Assembly (NCBI GenBank): GCA_031261085.1 | Contig: JAISKB010000014.1 | Coordinates: 62,001-126,000 of the forward strand | Reading direction: 5' to 3' | Length of the DNA: 64,000 bases | Source: Christensenellaceae bacterium | Lineage (GTDB): Bacteria > Bacillota > Clostridia > Christensenellales > CAG-138 | Shown here: piece after piece, positions 17,605-25,177 of the stretch | How the letters are laid out: each line of letters starts with the position of its first letter | How positions within the stretch are numbered: the first letter of the stretch is position 1 | Translations under genes and position numbers: made by a program | The notes under the pieces: model-generated | Told to the model about the DNA's origin: nothing | The model's database searches: none | The model's input: the letters and a program-made list of their open reading frames with translations, nothing else

Positions 17605-17770
17605 CAGCCAGACAGCGCCCCTGCAAACATGTTGCAGACAGTGTTGGAGATATTCTCCCCAATCCCATCCCGCCCACATACCTGTGAACAGAATTCGGCG
17701 GAATTGCTGCACACCGCAATCATAACCCGTCGGCTCCTACAGTGCTGGTCGCATCCGCGCCTCTATCTTG
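17605..17770 (-). promoter_or_regulatory. Lysine riboswitch (L box) controlling dapA-dapB-dapH
   Basis: The transcript from this strand contains GATAGAGGCGCG near its start (17767), the most conserved stretch of the lysine aptamer, then GTAGGAGCC, GCCGAA, and near the end GCGCTGTCTGG, whose CUGUC pairs with GAUAG to close helix P1. The ~165-base length, a promoter immediately upstream and a terminator hairpin downstream all fit. Lysine binding is expected to shut off the operon. Identified by eye from the conserved words; a covariance-model search would settle it. Confidence 0.85.
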
Positions 17771-17776
17771 TTAAGG

Positions 17777-17805
17777 ATAGTATCATGTATTCGATGTGAA
17801 GTCAA
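17777..17805 (-). promoter_or_regulatory. Promoter of the dap operon
   Basis: TTGACT (17805-17800), 17-base spacer, TACTAT (17782-17777). The start point would fall only a few bases upstream of the riboswitch P1 helix. Confidence 0.7.
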
Positions 17806-17816
17806 TACGGAATTGC

Positions 17817-17846
17817 TTGCTATTGGGGGGGCGGGCAGGCTATAAT
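17817..17846 (+). promoter_or_regulatory. Divergent promoter for the M20 hydrolase
   Basis: TTGCTA, an 18-base G-rich spacer, and a perfect TATAAT (17841-17846), 22 bases before the start codon. It lies back to back with the dap promoter. Confidence 0.5.
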
Positions 17847-17867
17847 CAGGCAAACGGGAGGTTTGCC

Positions 17868-18974
17868 ATGCAAGAGCTGTTAACGCAATACCGGCGCGCG
17901 CTGCACCGCATCCCCGAGCTGGATAGCGCGCTGCCGCAAACCGCGCAATATATACGCGGCGCCCTAAGCGGCCTGCCCTGCCGCGTTACGGAGCCCATCG
18001 AAAACGCCGTGTGCGCCTTTTTTGACGCGGGCAAGGCGGATACGATCGCCTTCCGCGCGGATATGGACGCGCTGCCCATCGCCGAGCAAACGGGGCAGCC
18101 CTATGCCTCCTGCATCGCGGGGCAGATGCACGCTTGCGGGCACGATGGGCATATGGCGCTGCTGCTGGCGCTGGCGCAAACGATAGGGGCGCGCTTGCAA
18201 GCATTGCCGCACAACGTGCTGCTGCTGTTTCAGCCCGCCGAGGAAACCACCGGCGGGGCAAAGCGGCTTTGCGAGAGCGGCGTGCTGGAGCAATATGCCG
18301 TGCGCCGCCTGTTTGCGCTGCATATTTGGCCGGGCCTGCCCGCGGGGGAGCTGGCCGCAAAGCCCGGGGCCATGATGGCGCAAAGCAGCGAGGTGAGCGT
18401 GCACATCGCGGGCAAAAGCGTGCATATCGCCAAAGCCGCCGAGGGCGCGGATGCGCTGCTGGCCGGGGCGCGGTTTTTGTGCGACGCCTACGCCATGGCG
18501 CAAAATGAGTTCCCGCCCGACGAGCCGCGTTTGCTCAAGTTTGGGTACCTGCACAGCGGCACGGTGCGCAATGCGCTCAGCGCCGATACCGAGCTGCTGG
18601 GCAGCCTGCGTTCCTTCGACGCGGGGGTGTTTGCGCAAATGAAGCTGCGCCTGCGCGAAATCGCCGATGCGCTCCAAAAAGAAACCGGCTGCGCCTTCAA
18701 CATACATATAAACGAGGGCTTCCCGCCCACCCTAAACGACCCCGCTCTGTATGCGCGGGTGATGGCGCATTTGGGGGCGGAGGCGCCCCGGTTGCTTGCC
18801 GCGCCCAGCATGACCTCGGAGGATTTTTCGTTTTACGGCCAGCGGGTGCCCACCCTATTCGCGTTTTTGGGCGCCGGGGATACAGCGCCCCTGCACGCCA
18901 ACACCTTCGATTTTGACGAGAAAATTTTGCTCAACGGGCTTGCGTATTATGAGCGGCTGCTGTATTTAAGCTAA
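17868..18974 (+). CDS. M20 family amidohydrolase, candidate N-acetyl-diaminopimelate deacetylase (DapL)
   Basis: 368 aa, a metal-dependent amidohydrolase of the M20 aminoacylase/carboxypeptidase group. Metal-site motifs are FRADMDALPIAEQTG, MHACGHDGHMALLL and QPAEETTGGA, with the C-terminal His region in APSMTSEDFSFYG. DapH routes need a deacetylase of this family (DapL, YkuR in Bacillus); divergence from the dap operon with back-to-back promoters makes that role likely. Amidohydrolases of hippurate or indole-acetyl amino acids look the same, so this is inference. The ATG at 17868 follows GGGAGG by 6 bases. Confidence 0.82.
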   Translation: MQELLTQYRRALHRIPELDSALPQTAQYIRGALSGLPCRVTEPIENAVCAFFDAGKADTIAFRADMDALPIAEQTGQPYASCIAGQMHACGHDGHMALLLALAQTIGARLQALPHNVLLLFQPAEETTGGAKRLCESGVLEQYAVRRLFALHIWPGLPAGELAAKPGAMMAQSSEVSVHIAGKSVHIAKAAEGADALLAGARFLCDAYAMAQNEFPPDEPRLLKFGYLHSGTVRNALSADTELLGSLRSFDAGVFAQMKLRLREIADALQKETGCAFNIHINEGFPPTLNDPALYARVMAHLGAEAPRLLAAPSMTSEDFSFYGQRVPTLFAFLGAGDTAPLHANTFDFDEKILLNGLAYYERLLYLS

Positions 18975-19019
18975 CCCCCTGCGGGGTTAAAGATGGCAAT
19001 AACATCAAAACTTCTTGTT

Positions 19020-19038
19020 TGCGGGGGCTTGCCCCCGC
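19020..19038. repeat. GC-rich palindrome GCGGGGGCTTGCCCCCGC
   Basis: An almost perfect palindrome followed by AAAACG. The same word occurs at 30503-30522 and its right half at 13598-13607, all in gene-free DNA. It may be a dispersed REP-like element or a weak terminator after the M20 gene. Confidence 0.45.
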
Positions 19039-19104
19039 AAAACGTTTTTCAAGAAGAAATCCCCTCTCTTTTGAACGGGTGCGCAGGATGGGCTGAAGCA
19101 AATA

Positions 19105-19134
19105 TTATGATTTTATCTCCAAACATGGTATAAT
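19105..19134 (+). promoter_or_regulatory. Promoter of the DUF1538-PII pair
   Basis: A perfect TATAAT (19129-19134) with TTATGA 18 bases upstream, ending 32 bases before the TTG start codon. Confidence 0.4.
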
Positions 19135-19166
19135 TGAAGTACATATCGAGAGAGAGGAGCGTTTGA

Positions 19167-20705
19167 TTGAAGCAACTCAAAGTCATATTAAACGAAAAAT
19201 TTTCAGAATCCCTGCGCGCGGTTCTCCCGGTAGCCATCATCGTTATCGCTTTGTGCTTTTCTATCGCGCCTGTACCCACGAGTATGTTTATGGCTTTCGT
19301 CATTGGCGCGGTTTTGCTGGTGTTTGGTATGAGCTTATTCAGCTTGGGCGCGGATATCGCCATGATCCCCATCGGCGAACGCATCGGCGCATTCATCACC
19401 AAGTCGCGCAAGCTGTGGGTCGTGCTGGCCGTGGGCCTGATTATCGGCATAATCATCACGATTTCGGAGCCGGATTTGCAGGTGCTCGCCAACCAAATAC
19501 CCTCCATCCCCAATTTGGTGCTAATCGTTTCCATCGCGGTGGGCGTGGGTTTGTTTTTGGTGATTGCGCTTTTGCGCATCCTGTTTTCGGTTTCCATCTC
19601 GCATATACTCATCGCGCTTTATGCGATCGTATTCGGGCTGGCGTTTTTCGCCCCCGGCGATTTTTTGGCGGTCGCCTTCGATGCCGGCGGCATCACGACC
19701 GGGCCTATGACGGTGCCCTTCATTATGGCGTTTGGCATAGGCGTTTCCTCCATCCGCAGCGATCAACACGCCAGTACCGATAGCTTTGGCATGGTCGCGG
19801 TCTGCTCCGTTGGCCCCATTTTAACCACGCTCATCATCGGCCTGGTTTATCACCCGGTCAGCAGCGACTACACGCCCGTCGTGGTGCAGAGCGTGGCCGA
19901 TTCGCAGCAGCTTTGGGGGCTGTTTACCAATATCCAAGCCGGCTTCCCCAATTATTTTAAAGAGGTCGCCCTCGCGCTGGGCCCCATCGCGCTGTTCTTC
20001 CTCGTATTTCAGCTGTTTTGGTTTAAGATGAACCGGCATACGTTCTTAAAAATCGTGATGGGGCTGGTATATACCTACCTGGGCCTCGTGCTGTTTTTGA
20101 CAGGCGTAAACGTGGGCTTTATGCCGGTGGGGTATTTTATAGGCCACCTCATAGCCGGGCTGCATTATAATTGGATCATACTCCCGATCGGGATGGCGAT
20201 AGGATATTTCATAGTGGCGGCGGAGCCCGCGGTGCACGTTTTGAACAAGCAGGTGGAGGAGCTTAGCTCGGGCGCAATCCCCGCGAAGGCCATGAAGCTG
20301 AGCCTCTCCATAGGCGTATGTATATCCCTGGGGCTTTCGATGCTGCGGCTGCTTTGCGGCATACCCATATTTTGGTTTTTGGTGCCCGGGTATGCGTTGG
20401 CGCTGCTGCTCACGTTTTTTGTTCCCAAGCTGTTTACCGCCATCGCGTTCGATTCCGGCGGTGTGGCCTCCGGGCCTATGACCGCCACGTTTTTGCTGCC
20501 GTTTGCCATCGGCATATGCGATGCTTTGGGCGGCAACATCGTTACGGATGCCTTTGGCGTGGTGGCCATGGTGGCTATGACGCCGCTTATTACGATACAG
20601 GTGCTGGGCATTTTCTACGGGGTGCGCTTAAAAAGGATTCAGGCAAAAACCAAGCGCGATGTGGTTACATTGCAGGTGGATGACCTGGATATAATCGAAA
20701 TATAA
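19167..20705 (+). CDS. DUF1538 membrane protein with two repeated halves
   Basis: 512 aa with about 12-14 membrane helices. Two halves carry the same signature: AFDAGGITTGPMTVPFIMAF near residue 170 and AFDSGGVASGPMTATFLLPF near residue 430, so the gene is a fused tandem duplication of the DUF1538 unit. DUF1538 proteins have been linked to cation/proton antiport (UmpAB), usually as two separate subunits; activity here is inference. The start is the TTG at 19167, 7 bases after GAGGAG. It is followed after 23 bases by a PII-like gene, suggesting that the transporter is gated by a PII-type sensor. Confidence 0.88.
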   Translation: MKQLKVILNEKFSESLRAVLPVAIIVIALCFSIAPVPTSMFMAFVIGAVLLVFGMSLFSLGADIAMIPIGERIGAFITKSRKLWVVLAVGLIIGIIITISEPDLQVLANQIPSIPNLVLIVSIAVGVGLFLVIALLRILFSVSISHILIALYAIVFGLAFFAPGDFLAVAFDAGGITTGPMTVPFIMAFGIGVSSIRSDQHASTDSFGMVAVCSVGPILTTLIIGLVYHPVSSDYTPVVVQSVADSQQLWGLFTNIQAGFPNYFKEVALALGPIALFFLVFQLFWFKMNRHTFLKIVMGLVYTYLGLVLFLTGVNVGFMPVGYFIGHLIAGLHYNWIILPIGMAIGYFIVAAEPAVHVLNKQVEELSSGAIPAKAMKLSLSIGVCISLGLSMLRLLCGIPIFWFLVPGYALALLLTFFVPKLFTAIAFDSGGVASGPMTATFLLPFAIGICDALGGNIVTDAFGVVAMVAMTPLITIQVLGIFYGVRLKRIQAKTKRDVVTLQVDDLDIIEI

Positions 20706-20728
20706 AGCAGCTTTTGTGAGCGAGAAGG

Positions 20729-21424
20729 ATGAAGATGTTTGATATATCTCTTGTTTTAACAATAACGGACAGGGCGCTTTGCGAGGAGTTTATCCAGTTT
20801 TACAAGGAGCATGGCGTTTCCGTTGTGTTGGCCTCTTTTGGCAAGGGCACGGCCACCAAAGAAACGCTGGACCTGCTGGGCCTGGAAGAGGTGGAAAAGG
20901 GCATCCTGTTTTCTGTTGCGCAGGGCGAAAACATAAAGCCCATCATCAAAGGGCTAAAGAGGGACTTGCAGATAGGCGTGCCCGGGCGGGGCATCGTATT
21001 AACGCTCCCAATCAGCAGTGTTGGGGGCCTTACCGCTATAAAAATGCTGACAGATGGTCATGAAACGGAAAGGATGGAAGACCCCATGGCTGAAGAAACA
21101 CCCTTTGTGCTGATTATGGTAATCGCGAATGAAGGCTATACGGATCTTGTGGTGAACGCGGCAAAGATGGGAGGCGCCACCGGCGGCACGGTGATTCATG
21201 CCCGAGGCATAGGGCTGGAAGAAAAGAAGAAATTCTTTGGCGTTTCCATCTCCGATGAAAAGGAGATCGTCTTTATCGTTTGCCAGCACGCGTGTAAAAA
21301 CCAAATCATGAAGTCCGTCATAGCCGAGGCGGGGTTTAACAGCAAAGCGCAGTCCATCGTGCTCTCCCTGCCCGTGCTGTCGGCAAACGGCCTTTGGGCG
21401 CTGGATCACGCGGCGGACGAGTAA
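20729..21424 (+). CDS. Tandem PII-like regulatory protein
   Basis: 231 aa. Two ~105-residue ferredoxin-like halves are visible. The first runs FDISLVLTITDRALCEEFIQFY to GRGIVLTLPISSVGGL; the second runs PFVLIMVIANEGYTDLVVNAA to AQSIVLSLPVLSANGL. The second contains ATGGTVIHARGIG, the position of the PII T-loop region. Normal PII proteins are ~110-aa trimers; a fused pair is unusual. It is co-transcribed with the DUF1538 protein and ends at a strong terminator. Regulation of that transporter is the simplest reading; the ligand is unknown. Confidence 0.8.
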   Translation: MKMFDISLVLTITDRALCEEFIQFYKEHGVSVVLASFGKGTATKETLDLLGLEEVEKGILFSVAQGENIKPIIKGLKRDLQIGVPGRGIVLTLPISSVGGLTAIKMLTDGHETERMEDPMAEETPFVLIMVIANEGYTDLVVNAAKMGGATGGTVIHARGIGLEEKKKFFGVSISDEKEIVFIVCQHACKNQIMKSVIAEAGFNSKAQSIVLSLPVLSANGLWALDHAADE

Positions 21425-21441
21425 CCCTTACATCGCCTGAT

Positions 21442-21467
21442 AAAGCCCCCCTTTGGGGGGCTTTTGT
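21442..21467 (+). terminator. Terminator after the DUF1538-PII operon
   Basis: AAGCCCCCC and GGGGGGCTT pair around TTT and run into TTTTGTGTT, 20 bases after the stop codon. Confidence 0.9.
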
Positions 21468-21550
21468 GTTAAAAACGCGGCCGCCCTGACCGAAATTCGG
21501 CTTTTTCACACAGAGCGGGGCCGCCACTATAAAATATACGAAACTGCTTG

Positions 21551-21579
21551 TTTACAAACGATTTTCCACGCACTATAAT
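21551..21579 (+). promoter_or_regulatory. Strong promoter of the decarboxylase beta-gamma pair
   Basis: TTTACA (21551-21556), 17 bases, TATAAT (21574-21579). It implies a ~140-base leader before the TTG start at 21725. Confidence 0.7.
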
Positions 21580-21586
21580 AGAAACA

Positions 21587-21724
21587 GTAATAGAATGGGG
21601 GAGGATGGCAGGATTCCCTCCAAAGCTTGTATAAACAGGGTTTATATGGGGCTTGTTACATAACACAGAATAATTTTCTTAAGCGGTGCTTATCATAAAA
21701 CACAAGATAAAGGAGATTATTATT
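21587..21724 (+). promoter_or_regulatory. Structured 5' leader of the decarboxylase beta gene
   Basis: The predicted leader holds a hairpin at 21622-21655: TATAAAC and GTTTATA enclose AGG, with AAGC/GCTT pairing below an internal loop. A GGGGAGGAT/ATTCCCTCC hairpin precedes it. I recognise no known riboswitch; ion-dependent control would be plausible but is unproven. Confidence 0.35.
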
Positions 21725-22840
21725 TTGCAACTCATTGTAGAATTATTCGGGAACGTAGGCAATTTTACATGGCAGCAGGCGCTGATGATCGCCATTGGCG
21801 GCGCGCTGATATGGTGCGCGATCGGCCGCAATATGGAGCCTTCGCTGCTGCTGCCCATGGGCTTTGGCGCCATATTGGTCAACCTGCCCTTCGTCAACAC
21901 CGAAGCTATCGAAACGCTGTTTAACGCGGGCATCGCCACCGAGCTGTTCCCATTGCTGCTGTTCATCGGCATAGGCGCCATGATAGACTTTGGCCCGTTG
22001 CTATCCAACCCCAAGATGATGCTGTTCGGCGCGGCGGCGCAGTTCGGCATATTTTTTACGCTGGGGATGGCCGTATTGCTGGGCTTCCGCTTAGCGGACG
22101 CGGCCAGCATCGCCATCATCGGCGCGGCGGATGGCCCCACCAGCATCTATGTGGCAAACTATTTCCAATCCAAATATCAGGGCGCCATCATGGTGGCCGC
22201 CTACAGCTATATGGCGCTGGTGCCCATCGTGCAGCCGCCCATCATTAAGCTGTGCACCACCCGTGCGGAGCGGCTGATACGGATGCCCTACAAACCCAGC
22301 GCAGTATCCGGCATCACGCGCATACTGTTCCCCATATTTGTAACGTTGGTGGCCGGCACCATAGCGCCCAAGAGCGCCGAGCTCATCGGCTTCTTGATGT
22401 TTGGCAACCTCGTGCGCGAATGCGGCGTGCTGGGCAGCTTATCCCAAAGCGCGCAAAACGAGCTCGCCAACCTCATCACGCTGCTGCTGGGGCTTGCGGT
22501 AGCCTTCCGCATGCGGGCGGAGATGTTCGTTACGGTAGAGACGCTGGTGATATTGCTGCTGGGCCTGGTGGCGTTTATATTCGATACGGTAGGCGGCGTG
22601 ATGTTCGCCAAGCTGATGAATCTATTTACCAAAAACAAGGTCAACCCCATGATAGGCGCCGCGGGCATATCCGCCTTCCCCATGGCCAGCCGCGTGGTGC
22701 ACAAGATGGGCCGTGAGGAGGATCAGGCCAACTTCTTGCTGATGCATGCGGCCGGGGCCAACGTGAGCGGGCAAATCGCCTCCGTCATCGCGGGCGGCCT
22801 GGTGATTACCTTGGTAGAAAACGCCCTTGCGGCGCTATAA
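21725..22840 (+). CDS. Sodium ion-translocating decarboxylase, beta subunit (OadB/GcdB/MmdB family)
   Basis: 371 aa, a polytopic membrane protein coupling biotin-bound carboxyl release to Na+ export. Family landmarks are RNMEPSLLLPMGFGAILVNLP, IGAADGPTSIYVA and GAAGISAFPMASRVVHK. The start is a TTG at 21725, 9 bases after AAGGAG; an ATG at 21686 lacks a ribosome site. Only a small gamma-like gene follows; the carboxyltransferase and biotin carrier are not in the window, so the substrate (oxaloacetate, methylmalonyl-CoA, glutaconyl-CoA) cannot be told. Confidence 0.93.
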   Translation: MQLIVELFGNVGNFTWQQALMIAIGGALIWCAIGRNMEPSLLLPMGFGAILVNLPFVNTEAIETLFNAGIATELFPLLLFIGIGAMIDFGPLLSNPKMMLFGAAAQFGIFFTLGMAVLLGFRLADAASIAIIGAADGPTSIYVANYFQSKYQGAIMVAAYSYMALVPIVQPPIIKLCTTRAERLIRMPYKPSAVSGITRILFPIFVTLVAGTIAPKSAELIGFLMFGNLVRECGVLGSLSQSAQNELANLITLLLGLAVAFRMRAEMFVTVETLVILLLGLVAFIFDTVGGVMFAKLMNLFTKNKVNPMIGAAGISAFPMASRVVHKMGREEDQANFLLMHAAGANVSGQIASVIAGGLVITLVENALAAL

Positions 22841-22855
22841 GGGGAGGAGAAAACG

Positions 22856-22999
22856 ATGTTTGATTTTCATATAGACGGCGCGGCGCTGATAGAGGTGCTC
22901 CCCCTGCTGGGCAAGGGCATACTGGGCGTGTTCCTCGTAATTTGCGCCATATGGGCGTTTGTGTGGGCGCTCAATAAAATCACGGCGCCAAAGGCGTAA
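22856..22999 (+). CDS. 47-aa membrane peptide, OadG-like gamma subunit
   Basis: MFDFHIDGAALIEVLPLLGK begins this 47-aa reading frame. One membrane helix follows (GILGVFLVICAIWAFVWAL), then NKITAPKA. Decarboxylase gamma subunits are small proteins with exactly such an N-terminal helix that holds the complex together. The ATG lies 15 bases after the beta-subunit stop and follows GGGGAGGAGA. A terminator follows. The gamma role is inferred from position, size and helix; the usual metal-binding His tail is absent. Confidence 0.7.
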   Translation: MFDFHIDGAALIEVLPLLGKGILGVFLVICAIWAFVWALNKITAPKA

Positions 23000-23021
23000 C
23001 ATCAAATTCCTTGCGCAAAAA

Positions 23022-23055
23022 AAGAGAGGTTCGTCTACCGAGCCTCTCTTATTTT
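23022..23055. terminator. Bidirectional terminator between the decarboxylase pair and the VOC gene
   Basis: AAGAGAGGTTCG and CGAGCCTCTCTT form a 12-bp stem with A and T runs on either side, serving converging transcripts. Confidence 0.85.
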
Positions 23056-23076
23056 ATGCGGGGTTGCTTGCTTTGC

Positions 23077-23469
23077 CTACGCGCCCGCTTGCTCCGCAAA
23101 GGTGAGCACATACCCATCCGTATCCGCAATGGCAAATTCTTTGGCGCCATAAAACGAGGTGTGCATATCGCAAAGTATGGCGTGCTTCGCTTTAAGCTCT
23201 TGATACAGGCCATTTAAATCATCCGTATTGATATACAGCGTTGCCGAGGGCCGCACCCTGGCAGTGGCTAAGGTAGGGTATTCCTCCGCCAGGCTGGTGC
23301 GCTCCTGCAGCATGAGCGTTAGGTTGTCCTTGGCCAAAATGGCGAATTGCAGCGCGTCCTTTTTACCGGGCACCGAGGCGACGATCGAAAACCCCAATAT
23401 ATCCCGATAAAACGCAACGGATGCATCGACGCTTTCCACCATCAGGTTGGTCGTCATATTTGTGTACAT
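23077..23469 (-). CDS. VOC (glyoxalase/bleomycin-resistance) family protein
   Basis: 130 aa with two beta-alpha-beta-beta-beta units: the first in MTTNLMVESVDASVAFYRDILGF, the second in SATLYINTDDLNGLYQEL. The ending GAKEFAIADTDGYVLTFAE carries the usual metal-binding Glu/Asp region. Substrate unknown. It follows an AraC-type regulator gene by 69 bases, a frequent pairing in which the regulator controls the VOC gene. Confidence 0.87.
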   Translation of the reverse strand: MYTNMTTNLMVESVDASVAFYRDILGFSIVASVPGKKDALQFAILAKDNLTLMLQERTSLAEEYPTLATARVRPSATLYINTDDLNGLYQELKAKHAILCDMHTSFYGAKEFAIADTDGYVLTFAEQAGA

Positions 23470-23538
23470 TGCAAAGCCCCCCTTTATTGATATGGATAAG
23501 TATAGGGGAAGCGCCGATGAAAGTATTGTATAAATGCG

Positions 23539-24315
23539 TCAATTTTGGTAAATTCGGATCAATTCCCGGGGTGTGATGCCTATGTTCTTTTTAAAATCCT
23601 TAATGAAGTGCGCCTGGTCATAATACCCGGCGCTGCTTAGGCCATCGCCCAAGGTCGCCCCGTTTGCGGTTAAAACCGCAAGGCACTTATGAAAGCGCAC
23701 GATGCTCTGCACGACCTTGGGGGGCAGCCCATAGTGCTTTAAGAACAGCCGCTGGCATTGCCGGGGTGTGAAATGCAGCAATTGATACAATTCCGCCGCG
23801 GTGGGCACAACGCCCAGGCTTAGCTCATCGAATAAGGAAGTAAAACGGCTGGGCGCCCGGCCGCATGTTAACGTTTGGAAAAAGCTTATGAAGTATGCCT
23901 TGGCCTGCTCGAAGGGGAGCGAAAAGAACCTGTCGCGGTCAAAGCCCGCGCAGGCGGCTTCCACCGGCACAAAGCAATCCATCGCCGCCGTTGCGGGCAG
24001 TCCGGTCAGCTGAAAAAACGCGCCCGGCTTTAACCGCGCCCCCATAAAATGCGCGGGCAGGTCTACCTTAAAATGAAAATCGGTATTGCGCATCCCCACA
24101 AAGCCAACCTGCCGTTCATCCAAGCTCGCCACAAGGTCGATACACCCATCGGCGATGATGATATTCTCGATGGAGGTTTTGCGGGCGGAGCGCGGCCGCA
24201 TCTCCCAAAAGCAGATGACGAAGCCGCTCAGCTGCGGGATCGTTTCCTCGGCATATTGCACGTTTTGAGAAAACTCCCGGCTTAGGATATAGGGGATTTG
24301 GATGGGGTAATACAT
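23539..24315 (-). CDS. AraC-type transcriptional regulator
   Basis: 258 aa. The N-terminal part (YYPIQIPYILSREF to SLDERQVGFVGMRN) matches the ~100-residue sensor found in single-component AraC relatives. The C-terminal ~100 residues hold two helix-turn-helix units, with LYQLLHFTPRQCQRLFLKHYG and the family end AGYYDQAHFIKDFKKNIGITPREL. I choose the ATG at 24315, one base past the stop of the SH3 gene (TGACATG), suggesting coupling; no good ribosome site is seen and a start further upstream is possible. The likely target is the adjacent VOC gene. Confidence 0.83.
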   Translation of the reverse strand: MYYPIQIPYILSREFSQNVQYAEETIPQLSGFVICFWEMRPRSARKTSIENIIIADGCIDLVASLDERQVGFVGMRNTDFHFKVDLPAHFMGARLKPGAFFQLTGLPATAAMDCFVPVEAACAGFDRDRFFSLPFEQAKAYFISFFQTLTCGRAPSRFTSLFDELSLGVVPTAAELYQLLHFTPRQCQRLFLKHYGLPPKVVQSIVRFHKCLAVLTANGATLGDGLSSAGYYDQAHFIKDFKKNIGITPRELIRIYQN

Positions 24316-24316
24316 G

Positions 24317-25084
24317 TCAATAGCCGAAATTGCCATAAAACTGCCGGTACATCGGCAGCCAGCCATTGCCAAAGTACCCGCCTTGCGCGTCCATCAGCGT
24401 CCATGTGCCATCTATTTTGACCATGTTCCATTGATGCTTCCACTTGCCGGCGTTGATATGCTTGCTCTTAAGCCCCGCGGCGCCGCAAAGCTGCGTGACC
24501 GCCTTGCAAAAGCCGGAGCACGCGGCCTTTTTTAACACGAGCGCGGCATAGGCCTGGTTGCCAAAATTGGTTTTATACGCCTCGTTGGATTGATCATCCT
24601 GGAACGCCACATTGTTATACAAGTAAGAAAATATCGCGTTGGCTTTATCATAATCGCTCATGCCCGCATGGATATATTGCGCCTTAAACGCCTTAACCGC
24701 TTCGCTGGTGAGCTTATCGCGTTCCTTCTTGGTGGGCAGCTTGTTGGTGGCCGCGGCGGCCACACTGCCCGCATTGCCGGCAGCCGCCTTAACGTATTTG
24801 GTGCTTACCCAGCCCTGCGCACCGTTATAAACCACCAGCGACCATTTGCCGTTGGTGCCTATGCGCGCAAGCGTTGCGCCGGCCGGTATGCCGCCCTCTA
24901 TCGCGCTGTATTTGGTCCCCGGGCCTGTTCTAAAGTTGATGGAAGCCGTAGTGACCACGGTATCGTTGGTGGTTTTTTTGACCGCATCCGCCGCGAACGC
25001 GGCCTGCGGAAGCAAGACACCGCTCAGCAAAAGCATGATGAGAAAAACCGCGGCAAGGCGCAAAGGGCGATGTAAAGTATGCAT
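24317..25084 (-). CDS. Secreted protein with bacterial SH3 domain and transglutaminase-like domain
   Basis: 255 aa. A signal peptide (LAAVFLIMLLLSGVLLPQAAFA) is followed by an SH3b domain (ASINFRTGPGTKYSAI to AQGWVSTKYVKA), expected to bind cell wall. Residues ~125-255 look like a transglutaminase/cysteine-protease fold with all three catalytic positions present: Cys in KKAACSGFCKAV, His in KWKHQWNMVKI and Asp in WTLMDAQGG. It may cleave or cross-link wall peptides or proteins. The AraC gene starts one base downstream, but a functional link is not evident. Confidence 0.82.
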   Translation of the reverse strand: MHTLHRPLRLAAVFLIMLLLSGVLLPQAAFAADAVKKTTNDTVVTTASINFRTGPGTKYSAIEGGIPAGATLARIGTNGKWSLVVYNGAQGWVSTKYVKAAAGNAGSVAAAATNKLPTKKERDKLTSEAVKAFKAQYIHAGMSDYDKANAIFSYLYNNVAFQDDQSNEAYKTNFGNQAYAALVLKKAACSGFCKAVTQLCGAAGLKSKHINAGKWKHQWNMVKIDGTWTLMDAQGGYFGNGWLPMYRQFYGNFGY

Positions 25085-25177
25085 AATTTCTCCTTAATAA
25101 TATAATTTTTATGTTCGGTCAACGCCAACAGGCAAGCGATGCAACTATGGCGCTTAAAACAAGGGGTTAGAGAAATA

